Assembly (NCBI RefSeq): GCF_000400485.1
Contig: NZ_ASHR01000014.1
Location: forward strand, 244,430-308,429
From: Agrococcus pavilionensis RW1
GTDB taxonomy: Bacteria > Actinomycetota > Actinomycetes > Actinomycetales > Microbacteriaceae
DNA length: 64,000 bases
Direction: 5' to 3'
Positions 24,770-34,215 of this stretch are shown piece by piece. How positions within the stretch are numbered: position 1 is the stretch's first letter; every line of letters begins with the position of its first letter. Below the pieces are notes generated by a model. The model was not told where the DNA came from. It did not search any database and was given only the letters and a program-made list of their open reading frames with translations. The translations under genes and the position numbers were made by a program.

Positions 24770-27675
24770 TGGCGACGTGGCTCTCCCGCATCGGCGCCGG
24801 ATCGATGCGCCGCGCCCGCCTCGTCATCGTCGCGTGGCTCCTCGCCGTCGCCGCGGTGCTCGGTGGCGCCTTCGCACTCGGGCCCGACATGCAGGAGTCG
24901 TTCGACATCCCGGGCACCGAGTCGCAAGAGGCCCTCGACCGCCTCGGCAGCGTCTTCCCGCAAGTCGCGGGCGCCGCGGTGCAGGTCGTCTACGAGGCGC
25001 CCGAGGGCGACTCGATCGAGCAGCACCGCGACGCGATCGAGCGGCAGGTCGACGAGATCACCGCGATCGACGGCATCGCGACCGCCGTCGCGCCGTGGGA
25101 CGAGTTCGCCGCCGACCAGATCTCCGACGACGGCCGCATCGCCTACGCACAGGTGCAGTTCGAGCCGCGCGAGACGGGCGGCACGCCCGCGGGCCTCGAC
25201 GAGCTCGTGGCGACGGCGGATGCGCCGCGCGAGACGGGCCTCGCCGTCGAGTTCGGCGGACAGGTCTTCCAGGCCTCGAGCGTGCCGATCTCCTGGGTCG
25301 AGGGCGTCGGCGTGCTCTTCGCCGGGATCGTGCTGTTCGTCACCTTCTGGTCGCTGCTGACCGCTGGGCTGCCGCTCATCACCGCGCTCGTCGGCGTCGG
25401 CATCACGATGGGCGGGGTGCTGGGCGCCTCGGCGCTCGTGACGGTCTCGAACTCCGCGCCGCTCATGGCGCTCATGATCGGTCTCGCCGTCGGCATCGAC
25501 TACGCGCTCTTCATCCTTTCGAAGCACCGCTCGCAGCTCGCGCGCGGCATGGGCGTGATCGAGTCGGGCTCGCTCGCGGTCGGCACCGCCGGCACCGCCG
25601 TGCTCTTCGCGGGCCTCACGGTCGTCGTCGCCCTCGCGGGCCTCCTGATCGTCGGCATCCCCTTCCTCTCGATCATGGGCATCGGCGCCGCGATCTCGGT
25701 CATGATCGCCGTCGCGGCCGCCGTGACGCTCCTGCCGGCGATCATGGCGCTCCTCGGCGAGCGGCTGCGGCCGAAGCCCGGCAGCCGCGCCGCGCGGCTC
25801 GCCGAGCGCGACGTCGACGAGCGGCCGACGCTCGGCATGCGGTGGGTCACGGGCATCACGAAGCGCCCGTGGCTCGCCGTCGTCGGCGTGCTCGCCGTCA
25901 TGGGCGTCGCCGCCATCCCCGCCGCGAGCCTCGAGCTCGCGCTCCCCGACAACGGCCGCGAGGCGCAGGGATCGACCCAGCGCATCGCCTACGACACCCT
26001 CCAGGAGGGCTTCGGCGAGGGCGTGACCGGCCCGCTCGTGGTGATGGCCGACATCACCCAGGTCACCGACGTGCTGCCCGTGCTCGAGGCGCTCGCCGAC
26101 GACCTCGCAGAGATCCCGGGTGTCGAGCGCATCGGCAGCGCCTTCCCCGACGAGACCGTCGACACGGCGATCGTGCAGGTGATCGCCGAGACCGGCCCCG
26201 CCGACCCGGCGACCGCCGACGTCGTGCGCGCGATCCGCGACGCCGCGCCGGCGCTCGAGGAGGAGCACGGCACCGCCATCGCCGTCACGGGCGCGACGGC
26301 CGTGCAGATCGACGTCTCGCAGCGCCTGCAGGAGGCGCTCCTGCCGTTCGGCATCGTCGTCGTCTCGCTCGCGATCGTGCTGCTCATGCTCGTGTTCCGC
26401 TCGATCCTCGTGCCCGTCACCGCCGCGCTCGGCTTCATCGGCTCGGTGCTCGCGGCCTTCGGCGTCGTGGTCGCGGTCATGCAGTGGGGCTGGGGCATCG
26501 AGCTCCTGCACGCCGAGCCCGGGCCGATCCTCTCGTTCATGCCCGTGCTGCTCATGGCGGTGCTCTTCGGGCTCGCGATGGACTACCAGATGTTCCTCGT
26601 CTCCGGCATGCGCGAGGCGCACGCGCACGGCCACGACGCGGTGAGCGCCGTCCGCCACGGCTTCGCGGCGAACGCGCGCGTCGTCACCGCCGCCGCGCTC
26701 ATCATGTTCTTCGTCTTCTTCGCCTTCGTCCCCGAGGGCATGGCGATGATCAAGGCGATCGCGCTCGGCCTCGCGGTCGGCGTCGCCGTCGACGCCTTCC
26801 TCGTGCGCATGACGCTCATCCCTGCGCTCATGACGCTCATGGGGGAGCGGGCGTGGTGGCTGCCGCGCTGGCTCGACCGCGCGATGCCCGAGATGGACGT
26901 CGAGGGCGAGACCCTCGGTCGGCACCGCGACGCGCTCTCGTGGGCGGCGGATGCGGGTGGCCACCTCGCGCTCGAGCACTTCCGTCCCGAGGTGGACTGG
27001 CAGCAGCCGGGCGACGCGTCGTGGACGCTCACCGCGCCGCGCGGCGCGGTCGTGCGCCTCGGCGGCGGCTTCGCCGACCGCCAGCGGCTCGCGCACGCCC
27101 TGGTCGGCGACGTCGACGCAGCGGGTCGTGCGCAGCTCGGCGGCGCCGCGCTGCCCGGCGACGTCGCGACCCTCCGGAGCCGCGTCGCGATCGTCGACCT
27201 CGACGGCCACGTCGAGTCGGCGCACCAGGCGGCGCGTGCCGCGCTCGCGCTGCGGAGCCCCTTCGCGCCCGGCCCCGTGCTCGACCGCCGCGCGGACGCG
27301 CTCGTCGCCCGCGCCGGCGAGGCGCTCGGCGCGCCCATCGACGCGGCCGCGCCGCTCTCGCGCCTCGCGCCGCTCGAGCGGGCCGCCGTGCTCATCGCGA
27401 TCGCGGTGCTGCGCGCACCGAGCCTCGTCTGGATCGACGCCGCCGCGGGCGCCCCGACCGGCGCCGCTCGGCTCGCGGCGCGGCTCGCGGGCCCGGACGC
27501 CACGATCGTCACGAGCGAGGCTGCGCCCGAGGCGCACGGTCGCGCCGCGATCGACGTCGAGCCCGCCGACGCGGCCGAGGAGGACCGCCTCGCCGCCGAA
27601 GCCGCATCCGCCGCCGACGCCCAGCAGACCGACCCGCCCGCCGAGGCGCTCGCGACCACGGGAGCAGACCGATGA
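24769..27675 (+). CDS. MMPL-type RND transporter with C-terminal degenerate ABC ATPase-like domain
   Basis: Residues 1-705 form a complete MMPL/RND half-type transporter. There is an N-terminal membrane segment, a porter loop (about 40-185), and five or six segments including GLAVGIDYALFILSKHR (about 240). A second loop and a second bundle follow, with FGLAMDYQMFLVSGMREAHAHG (about 600). Residues about 725-950 are unusual. TAPRGAVVRLGGGFADRQRL sits where a Walker A would be but lacks GKS/T. LSRLAPLERAAVLIAIAVLRAP (about 863) resembles an ABC signature helix. SLVWIDAA (about 884) resembles Walker B without the catalytic Glu. Both ends overlap neighbours by 1-4 nt. Confidence 0.88.
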   Translation: MATWLSRIGAGSMRRARLVIVAWLLAVAAVLGGAFALGPDMQESFDIPGTESQEALDRLGSVFPQVAGAAVQVVYEAPEGDSIEQHRDAIERQVDEITAIDGIATAVAPWDEFAADQISDDGRIAYAQVQFEPRETGGTPAGLDELVATADAPRETGLAVEFGGQVFQASSVPISWVEGVGVLFAGIVLFVTFWSLLTAGLPLITALVGVGITMGGVLGASALVTVSNSAPLMALMIGLAVGIDYALFILSKHRSQLARGMGVIESGSLAVGTAGTAVLFAGLTVVVALAGLLIVGIPFLSIMGIGAAISVMIAVAAAVTLLPAIMALLGERLRPKPGSRAARLAERDVDERPTLGMRWVTGITKRPWLAVVGVLAVMGVAAIPAASLELALPDNGREAQGSTQRIAYDTLQEGFGEGVTGPLVVMADITQVTDVLPVLEALADDLAEIPGVERIGSAFPDETVDTAIVQVIAETGPADPATADVVRAIRDAAPALEEEHGTAIAVTGATAVQIDVSQRLQEALLPFGIVVVSLAIVLLMLVFRSILVPVTAALGFIGSVLAAFGVVVAVMQWGWGIELLHAEPGPILSFMPVLLMAVLFGLAMDYQMFLVSGMREAHAHGHDAVSAVRHGFAANARVVTAAALIMFFVFFAFVPEGMAMIKAIALGLAVGVAVDAFLVRMTLIPALMTLMGERAWWLPRWLDRAMPEMDVEGETLGRHRDALSWAADAGGHLALEHFRPEVDWQQPGDASWTLTAPRGAVVRLGGGFADRQRLAHALVGDVDAAGRAQLGGAALPGDVATLRSRVAIVDLDGHVESAHQAARAALALRSPFAPGPVLDRRADALVARAGEALGAPIDAAAPLSRLAPLERAAVLIAIAVLRAPSLVWIDAAAGAPTGAARLAARLAGPDATIVTSEAAPEAHGRAAIDVEPADAAEEDRLAAEAASAADAQQTDPPAEALATTGADR

Positions 27676-29855
27676 CCAGCTCGCTCAAGAAGGCCGTCGC
27701 GCTCACGACGGCGGCCGTCACGCCCTTCGCCGTCGCCGCGCTCGCGGCGTGGTCGATCGGCCCCGCGCTCGACGGCGACCGCGACGTGCCCGCCGCCGTC
27801 GTCAACAGCGACCGCATGCTCACGACGACCGCGGAGGACGGCACCGAGTCGGTCATGTTCGCCGGCCGGCAGGTCGTCACCGACCTCGTGGGCGACGAGG
27901 ACGACGGCTTCGAGTTCCGCATCCTGAACGCGGACGACGCTGCGGCCGCGCTCGCGGAGGGCGAGGTGCGCGCCGTCGTCACGATCCCCGCCGACTTCTC
28001 GGAGCGCGTGCTGAGCCTCCAGGGCGACGACCCGCAACAGGCCGGCATCGAGATCGTCACCGACGCCGCCTCGAGCGGGCTCGCGTCGAGCCTCGCGACC
28101 GAGACGGGGGAGTCGATCGTCGCCTCCTTCGGCGACGTCGTCACGACCGGCTTCATCTCGGGGCTCTACGGCGGCCTCGGCACGCTCGGCGAGCAGCTCG
28201 GCACCGCGGCCGACGGGGCGGATGCGCTCGGCGCGGGCGGCACGCAGCTCGAGTCGGGGCTCGGCGACCTCGCCGACGGCCTCGACCAGCTCGGCGCCGG
28301 GGCGGGCTTCGCCCAGGACGGCGCGGACCAGCTCGCCGACGGCGCGGGGCAGCTCGCGACCGGGCTCGGGGGCGCCGACGCCGGCATCGGCCAGCTCTCG
28401 AGCGGGGCGGCACAGCTGCGCGACGGCCTCGACGCCTACACCGGCGGCGTCGACGCGCTCGCCGGCGGCGCTCGCTCGCTGAGCGACGGCGTCGACGCCT
28501 ACACCGACGGCGCCGAGGCCTTCGCGCGAGGCGTGCAGCAAGCGGGGGACGAGCTGCGCACTGGCCTCGGCGGCGCCGCGGAAGCGGGTGGCATCGGCCA
28601 GCTCGAGGACGCGCTCGACGGCCAGGCGGCGCTCGCGGCATCGCTGCTCGCGGCGCTGGAGGCCGACCCCGCCACCGACCCCGCTGCGATCGTGCAGGCG
28701 CAGCAGCTCGCGGGCGCGCTCGCGCAGCTCTCGCAGCAGGACATCAGCGGTGCGCTCACCGCGGGCCTGCTCGCGGCGACCGCCGACCTCTCGGCGCTCG
28801 ACACCGCAGCCGAGCAGCTCGTCGGGGGCGGTGCGCCGCTCCGCGACGGCGCCGCGCAGCTCGCCGACGGCGCGGCCCAAGCCTCGGCGGGGTCGCCCGC
28901 GCTCCGATCGGGCGCCTCGCAGCTCGCGAGCGGGCTCGCGCAGCTCGACGGCGGCTTCGGCGCATCGGTCTCGGGCGCCTCGCAGCTCGCCGGCGGCGCC
29001 GACGAGCTCGCGGCCGGGCTCGGCGACCTCGGCTCGGGCGTCGGCCAGCTCGCCGCGGGTGCGCGCTCCGCGCAGTCCGGTGCCGGTGACCTCGGCGATG
29101 GCGCGCGCGAGCTCGGCGACGGGCTCCGCCAGGGCGTCGACGCCCTGCCGCAGCTGAGCGAGGGCGAGCTCGACGACCTCGCCGACGTGGCGACGAACCC
29201 CGTCGGCTTCGACCTCGAGGAGCGCCGCGCGCTCCCGAGCGGCGAGGCGCGCATCGGCGCGCTCGCCGTGCCCGTGGGCCTGTGGCTCGGCGCCCTCGCG
29301 CTCGTGCTCGTGCTCGCCCGCTCCGCTCGCCGGGTCGCGGCATCCGCCGAGACCGACGGCCGCGTGCTCGCCGCGCTGCTCGTGCGCTCCGCGTGGATCG
29401 TCGCCCTGCAAGCGGTGCTCGCGGCGCTCGTCGTGCACGCGATCGGCGGCGTCGCGTGGTCGGCGCTGCCCATCACGCTCACCGTCTCGCTGCTCTTCGG
29501 CGCGGTCGCGACGCTCGCGAACCTCGCGCTCACCGCGTGGCTCGGACCGGTCGGCGCGGTCGTCTCGCTCGTGCTGCTCGTGCTCCAGGCCGTCGCCGCG
29601 GGCGGCGTGCTGCCGCGCGACGTGCTCGGCTCGTCGTTCGCGTCGATCGCGCCGGTGCTGCCGATGACGCACGCCGTCGACGCGCTCGTCGCGGCCGCGG
29701 CCGGCGCCGGGTGGTCGGGCGGATCGATCGGGATGCTCGTGCTCTTCGCCGCGATCGGGCTGCTCGCATCCCTGCTCGCCGTGCGGTCGATGCGCAGACG
29801 GGAGACCGCGGCGCGCATCCGGGCGCTCGATAGCCTGGCGCCCGCGACGGCATGA
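27672..29855 (+). CDS. YhgE/Pip domain membrane protein
   Basis: The 727-residue protein starts with one membrane segment (about residues 9-30) and a YhgE/Pip N-terminal domain with AAVVNSDRM (about 44). A long extracytoplasmic stretch (about 180-490) follows, made of repeated L-x-D/S-G-x-x-x-L-x-x-G units. Five or six C-terminal membrane segments resembling ABC-2 permeases complete it. This matches phage-infection-protein/YhgE relatives, which include the EsaA-like part of type VII systems and ABC-2-type exporters. The ATG overlaps the MMPL stop by 4 nt. No separate ABC ATPase is encoded next to it; the nearest ATPase-like segment is the degenerate domain on the preceding MMPL protein. Confidence 0.88.
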   Translation: MTSSLKKAVALTTAAVTPFAVAALAAWSIGPALDGDRDVPAAVVNSDRMLTTTAEDGTESVMFAGRQVVTDLVGDEDDGFEFRILNADDAAAALAEGEVRAVVTIPADFSERVLSLQGDDPQQAGIEIVTDAASSGLASSLATETGESIVASFGDVVTTGFISGLYGGLGTLGEQLGTAADGADALGAGGTQLESGLGDLADGLDQLGAGAGFAQDGADQLADGAGQLATGLGGADAGIGQLSSGAAQLRDGLDAYTGGVDALAGGARSLSDGVDAYTDGAEAFARGVQQAGDELRTGLGGAAEAGGIGQLEDALDGQAALAASLLAALEADPATDPAAIVQAQQLAGALAQLSQQDISGALTAGLLAATADLSALDTAAEQLVGGGAPLRDGAAQLADGAAQASAGSPALRSGASQLASGLAQLDGGFGASVSGASQLAGGADELAAGLGDLGSGVGQLAAGARSAQSGAGDLGDGARELGDGLRQGVDALPQLSEGELDDLADVATNPVGFDLEERRALPSGEARIGALAVPVGLWLGALALVLVLARSARRVAASAETDGRVLAALLVRSAWIVALQAVLAALVVHAIGGVAWSALPITLTVSLLFGAVATLANLALTAWLGPVGAVVSLVLLVLQAVAAGGVLPRDVLGSSFASIAPVLPMTHAVDALVAAAAGAGWSGGSIGMLVLFAAIGLLASLLAVRSMRRRETAARIRALDSLAPATA

Positions 29856-31543
29856 GGGAGGACGACGTGGATCGAGAGGGCGTCAGCGCGCGGCCGTGGC
29901 TGCGGCACTACGGCGAGGGCGTGCCGGCCGAGATCGAGGTGCCCGACGGCTCGCTCATCGACCTGCTCGGCGACGCGGTGCAGCGCTTCGGCGACCGCGT
30001 CGCGCTCGAGTTCTTCGGCGCCGAGACGACCTACGCCGAGCTCGGCCGCCGCGTCGCGCGGGCCGCGGAGGGCCTGCGGCGGCTCGGCGTGGGAGCGGGC
30101 GACCGCGTCGCGATCGTGCTGCCCAACTGCCCCGAGCACATCGTCGCCTTCTACGCCGTGCTCCGCCTCGGCGCGGTCGTCGTCGAGCACAACCCGCTCT
30201 ACACGCGCGGCGAGCTCGAGCACCAGTTCCGCGACCACGGCGCGACCGTCGCGATCGCGTGGGACAAGGTGGCTCCGCTCGTGCGTGAGATGCCGGGCGT
30301 GCGGCACGTCGTCGCCGTCGACATGACCGCGAGCATGCCGCTCGGCAAGCGCCTCGCCCTGCGACTGCCGATCGCCAAGGCGCGCGCCGCGCGTGCCCAG
30401 CTGACGGCGCGCGCGCCGGGCGCGACGCCATGGCCGCGGCTGCTCGACCAGGGTGCGGTCTTCGAGTCGCACGCGCGCCCCACCGCCGACGACCTCGCCG
30501 TCATCCAGTACACGAGCGGCACGACCGGCTCGCCGAAGGGGGCGATGCTCACGCACCGGAACCTGGGCGCGAACGCCGCCCAGGGCCGGGCGTGGGTGCC
30601 GGGCCTCGTCGCCGGGCGCGAGGTCGTGTACGCGGTGCTGCCGATGTTCCACGCCTACGGGCTCACGCTGTGCCTCACCTTCGCGATGAGCATCGGCGCG
30701 CGGCTCGTGCTCTTCCCGAAGCCCGACGTCGAGCTCGTGCTCGCGGCCGCCAGGAAGCATCCGCCCACCTTCCTGCCGGCGGTGCCGCCGATCTACGACC
30801 GGCTGGCGCGCGCCGCGGTCGAGCGCGGCATCGACCTCTCCTCGGCACGCTTCGCGATCTCGGGCGCGATGCCGCTCACGACCGAGATCCTCGAGCGGTG
30901 GGAGGCCGCGACGGGCGGCCTGCTCGTCGAGGGCTACGGCATGACCGAGGCATCGCCCGTCGTGCTCGGCAACCCCGTCGGCCGCTCGCGTCGGCCCGGC
31001 GCGGTCGGCGTGCCCTTCCCGAGCACCGAGATCCGCGTCGTCGACCCCGAGGAGCCGAGCCGCGACCGCGCGCCCGGCGAGGCCGGCGAGCTGCTCGTGC
31101 GCGGGCCGCAGGTGTTCGGCGGCTACTGGGGCAAGCCCGACGAGACCGCGGCGACGCTGCTGCCGGGCGGCTGGCTCCGCACGGGCGACATCGTCGAGGT
31201 CGACGCCGACGGCTTCGTGACGATCGTCGACCGCATCAAGGAGATCATCATCTCCGGCGGCTTCAACGTCATGCCCTCGGAGGTCGAGGCGACGCTCGTG
31301 CGGTTCGAGGGGGTGACGGATGCGGCGGTCGTCGGCCTGCCGCGCGACGACGGCTCCGAGCAGGTCGTCGCGGCGGTGACGGTCGACGGCGACGTCGACC
31401 TCGAGGCCCTCCGCGAGCACTGCCGCGGATCGCTCGCCGCCTACAAGGTGCCGCGGCGCATCGAGGTCGTCGACGAGCTGCCGCGCTCGCAGATCGGCAA
31501 GGTGCTGCGGCGCGAGGTGCGGGAGCGGCTGCTCGCGGACTGA
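29852..31543 (+). CDS. Long-chain fatty acid-CoA ligase / AMP-binding protein
   Basis: This 563-residue ANL-family ligase has the P-loop-like AMP motif YTSGTTGSPKGAMLTH (about residue 219), GYGMTEASPV (about 363), the WLRTGDI hinge region (about 444) and the C-terminal catalytic lysine in RSQIGKVLRREVRE (about 547). It activates a carboxylic acid to an adenylate and CoA thioester. The ATG overlaps the YhgE/Pip stop (ATGA), but a GTG at 29867 with AGGGAGGA upstream is equally good and may be the true start. It is the last gene of the TetR operon, suggesting lipid modification or supply for export. Confidence 0.9.
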   Translation: MREDDVDREGVSARPWLRHYGEGVPAEIEVPDGSLIDLLGDAVQRFGDRVALEFFGAETTYAELGRRVARAAEGLRRLGVGAGDRVAIVLPNCPEHIVAFYAVLRLGAVVVEHNPLYTRGELEHQFRDHGATVAIAWDKVAPLVREMPGVRHVVAVDMTASMPLGKRLALRLPIAKARAARAQLTARAPGATPWPRLLDQGAVFESHARPTADDLAVIQYTSGTTGSPKGAMLTHRNLGANAAQGRAWVPGLVAGREVVYAVLPMFHAYGLTLCLTFAMSIGARLVLFPKPDVELVLAAARKHPPTFLPAVPPIYDRLARAAVERGIDLSSARFAISGAMPLTTEILERWEAATGGLLVEGYGMTEASPVVLGNPVGRSRRPGAVGVPFPSTEIRVVDPEEPSRDRAPGEAGELLVRGPQVFGGYWGKPDETAATLLPGGWLRTGDIVEVDADGFVTIVDRIKEIIISGGFNVMPSEVEATLVRFEGVTDAAVVGLPRDDGSEQVVAAVTVDGDVDLEALREHCRGSLAAYKVPRRIEVVDELPRSQIGKVLRREVRERLLAD

Positions 31544-31551
31544 CGCGCGCG

Positions 31552-32397
31552 CTACGGCTGGGCGGGATCCGCGGCGGACCTGGCGTCGTCGGCGGCGTCC
31601 GCCGACGCATCGACCGCGAGGTGCTCGCGCGCGAACTCGAGCGTCTCGGTGAGCATCCGGAGCCGCTCGCGCTCGTTGCGGGCGTAGCGGGTCTTGATCT
31701 CGGCGACGACCTGCCCCGTCCATCGCCGCTCGGCGAGCATGCGCAGCACCTCCGCGACGGGCTCGTTGCCGCGGCCCGGCAGGAGGTGCTCGTCGAAGAT
31801 GCGCCCGCCCTCGGCCGCGACCCCGTCGGTGAGGTGGAGGTGCCGCAAGCGGTCGCCGAGGTCGAGCGCGAGCTCCATCGAGTCGCGCTTCGCGAGCGCG
31901 CAGTGCGAGAAGTCGAGGGTCGCGTGCTCGACGTCCATCTCGCTCGGGTCGATGCCAGGCAGGTACGCCTGCCGGTCGATGCCGCCCGCGGCCCACGGGA
32001 ACATGTTCTCGACCGCGACCTCGACGCCGTGCTTCCGCTCGGTCTGCCGCACCGCATCCTCGAACGTGCGCGCGTACTTGCCCTGCCAGCGGAACGGCGG
32101 ATGCACGACGACCGTCGGCGCGCCGACGGCGACGGCGAGCTCGGCCGAGCGGTCGAGCTTCACGAACGGGTCGCGGCCCCACACGAACGTCGTCAGCAGC
32201 ACGACGGGCGCGTGGATCGCCATGATCGGCTGCTCGTACTGCGCCGAGAGCTCGAGCAGCCGCTCGGGGCTGCGCGTCTTCGCGTCGGTCGTGACCATCA
32301 CCTCGACGCCGTCGTAGCCGGCCTCGGCCGACAGGCGGAAGCCGTCCTCGACGCCCTTGGGGAAGACGGAGATCGTGCTCAGCCCCACCGTGATCAT
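31552..32397 (-). CDS. Sugar phosphate isomerase/epimerase (AP endonuclease-2 fold)
   Basis: The 281-residue TIM-barrel protein has the family features GLSTISVFPKGVEDG at the start, GYDGVEVMV (about residue 28), VVHPPFRWQ (about 95), VENMFPW (about 128) and DFSHCALAK with metal-type Glu/Asp/His residues. The alanine-aspartate-rich C-terminal tail is disordered. Members isomerise or dehydrate sugars or inositols; the substrate is unknown. It converges with the acyl-CoA ligase, with 8 nt between stops. The start is not sharply defined (ATG 32397; GTG 32403 possible). Confidence 0.85.
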   Translation of the reverse strand: MITVGLSTISVFPKGVEDGFRLSAEAGYDGVEVMVTTDAKTRSPERLLELSAQYEQPIMAIHAPVVLLTTFVWGRDPFVKLDRSAELAVAVGAPTVVVHPPFRWQGKYARTFEDAVRQTERKHGVEVAVENMFPWAAGGIDRQAYLPGIDPSEMDVEHATLDFSHCALAKRDSMELALDLGDRLRHLHLTDGVAAEGGRIFDEHLLPGRGNEPVAEVLRMLAERRWTGQVVAEIKTRYARNERERLRMLTETLEFAREHLAVDASADAADDARSAADPAQP

Positions 32398-32476
32398 GGT
32401 CACGACGGTAGACCCTCCGGGTGAGTGCCGCGTTCCAGGCAGCGGCCGCGGCGCTGATCTGACATCCCTCGCGGCG

Positions 32477-32482
32477 TAGGAT
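32477..32482 (+). promoter_or_regulatory. Probable -10 of the ilv operon
   Basis: TAGGAT ends 6 nt before the ilvD ATG. A weak -35 (CTGATC, 32454-32459) is 17 bp upstream. There is no leader and no leucine/valine-rich leader peptide, so classical attenuation is not supported at this promoter. Confidence 0.5.
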
Positions 32483-32488
32483 CGGGCC

Positions 32489-34186
32489 ATGCCTGAGATC
32501 GACATCAAGCCGCGCTCGCGCGCCGTCACGGACGGCGTCGAGGCCACGACGAGCCGAGGGATGCTGCGGGCCGTCGGCATGGGCGACGGCGACTGGGAGA
32601 AGCCCCAGATCGGCATCGCGAGCTCGTGGAACGAGATCACGCCGTGCAACCTCTCGCTCGACCGCCTCGCGCGCTCGTCGAAGGAGGGCGTGCACGCGGG
32701 CGGGGGCTACCCGCTGCAGTTCGGCACCGTCTCGGTCTCGGACGGCATCTCGATGGGCCACGAGGGCATGCACTTCTCGCTCGTGAGCCGCGAGGTCATC
32801 GCCGACTCCGTCGAGGTCGTCGTGAACGCCGAGCGCCTCGACGGCACCGTGCTGCTCGCGGGCTGCGACAAGTCGCTCCCCGGCATGCTCATGGCCGCCG
32901 CGCGGCTCGACCTCGCGAGCGTCTTCGTCTACGCCGGCTCGATCGCGCCGGGCTTCGCGAAGCTCAGCGACGGCACCATCCCGCAGTCGATGACGATCAT
33001 CGACTCCTTCGAGGCCGTCGGCGCATACAAGGCCGGCAAGATCTCGGCCGAGGACCTGCACCGCATCGAGTGCGGATTCGCGCCCGGCGAGGGCGCGTGC
33101 GGCGGCATGTACACGGCCAACACGATGGCGTGCATCGCCGAAGCGCTCGGCATGAGCCTCCCCGGCTCGTCGACGCCGCTGTCGGCCGACCGCCGCCGCG
33201 ACTACTACGCCCGCCGCTCGGGCGAGGCGGTCGTCGAGCTCCTCCGCCGCGGCATCACCGCCCGCGACATCCTCACGAAGGAGGCGTTCGAGAACGCCAT
33301 CACCGTCGCCATGGTGCTCGGCGGCTCGACGAACGCGGTGCTCCACCTGCTCGCGATCGCGCACGAGGCGCAGGTCGAGCTCGACCTCGAGGACTTCCGC
33401 CGCATCGGCGCGCGCTCGCCGCACCTCGCCGACGTCAAGCCCTTCGGCGCCTACGTCGCGCAGGACTTCGACCGCGTCGGCGGCATGCCGGTCGTGATGA
33501 AGGCGCTCCTCGACGCGGGCCTGCTGCACGGCGACGCGCTGACCGTCACGGGCCGCACGCTCGCCGAGAACCTCGCCGAGCTCGACCCGGCGCCGATCGA
33601 CGGCACCGTCGTGCGCGCGCTCGACGACCCCATTCACGCGACCGGCGGCCTCACGATCCTCGACGGCTCGCTCGCGCCCGAGGGCGCCGTCGTCAAGACG
33701 GCCGGCTTCGACGCCGAGGTCTTCGAGGGCCCCGCGCGCGTGTTCGACCGCGAGCGCGCCGCGATGGACGCGCTCACGAACGGCGAGATCCGCGCGGGAG
33801 ACGTCGTCGTCATCCGCTACGAGGGCCCGAAGGGCGGCCCCGGCATGCGCGAGATGCTCGCGATCACCGCCGCCATCAAGGGCGCTGGGCTCGGCCGCGA
33901 TGTACTACTGTTGACGGACGGCAGATTCTCAGGCGGCACAACCGGCCTGTGCATCGGCCACATCGCCCCTGAGGCGGTCGACTCCGGTCCGATCGCCTTC
34001 GTGCGCGACGGAGACCGCATCAGGGTCGACATCGCCGCTCGCTCGCTTGACCTGATCGTCGACGAGGCAGAGCTCGCCTCCCGGCGTGAGGGCTGGGAGC
34101 CGCTGCCCCCGCGCTACTCGCGCGGAGTCCTCGCCAAGTACGCCCGTCTCGTGCAGTCCGCCGCTCGCGGAGCCGTCACGGGCTGA
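32489..34186 (+). CDS. ilvD: Dihydroxy-acid dehydratase
   Basis: IlvD dehydrates 2,3-dihydroxy-isovalerate and 2,3-dihydroxy-3-methylvalerate in valine and isoleucine synthesis. The 565-residue product has the iron-sulfur cysteines in ITPCNLSL (about residue 52), GCDKSLPG (about 127) and [13 protein letters not shown] (about 202), with [11 protein letters not shown] near 478. The last 290 bp, from about 33899, use many codons that are rare in the rest of the window (GAT, GTA, CTA, TTG, AGA, TCA, ACA), although the protein is unbroken and conserved. It heads the ilvD-ilvB-ilvN-ilvC operon. Confidence 0.96.
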   Translation: MPEIDIKPRSRAVTDGVEATTSRGMLRAVGMGDGDWEKPQIGIASSWNEITPCNLSLDRLARSSKEGVHAGGGYPLQFGTVSVSDGISMGHEGMHFSLVSREVIADSVEVVVNAERLDGTVLLAGCDKSLPGMLMAAARLDLASVFVYAGSIAPGFAKLSDGTIPQSMTIIDSFEAVGAYKAGKISAEDLHRIECGFAPGEGACGGMYTANTMACIAEALGMSLPGSSTPLSADRRRDYYARRSGEAVVELLRRGITARDILTKEAFENAITVAMVLGGSTNAVLHLLAIAHEAQVELDLEDFRRIGARSPHLADVKPFGAYVAQDFDRVGGMPVVMKALLDAGLLHGDALTVTGRTLAENLAELDPAPIDGTVVRALDDPIHATGGLTILDGSLAPEGAVVKTAGFDAEVFEGPARVFDRERAAMDALTNGEIRAGDVVVIRYEGPKGGPGMREMLAITAAIKGAGLGRDVLLLTDGRFSGGTTGLCIGHIAPEAVDSGPIAFVRDGDRIRVDIAARSLDLIVDEAELASRREGWEPLPPRYSRGVLAKYARLVQSAARGAVTG

Positions 34187-34215
34187 CGACACGTCCGTCA
34201 GCAGCCAGGAGAGCC

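Noticed and set aside
23905..27537. A 1210-codon minus-strand frame antisense to the MMPL gene
   Set aside because: The composition is dominated by Arg, Asp, His and Glu repeats from GC-rich complement; no domain, no ribosome site, and the plus-strand gene is clearly real.
28200..29160. Tandem DNA repeat or minisatellite
   Set aside because: The repetition is at the protein level (L-x-x-G units) with variable DNA sequence; no exact long DNA repeat is seen.
28499..33637. A 1712-codon minus-strand frame through YhgE, ligase and ilvD
   Set aside because: It crosses three well-supported genes on the opposite strand plus the isomerase in another frame, and shows no protein-like features.
34187..34215. 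Attenuator or leader peptide before ilvB
   Set aside because: Only 29 nt separate ilvD and ilvB; there is no hairpin series or Leu/Val/Ile-rich small ORF.
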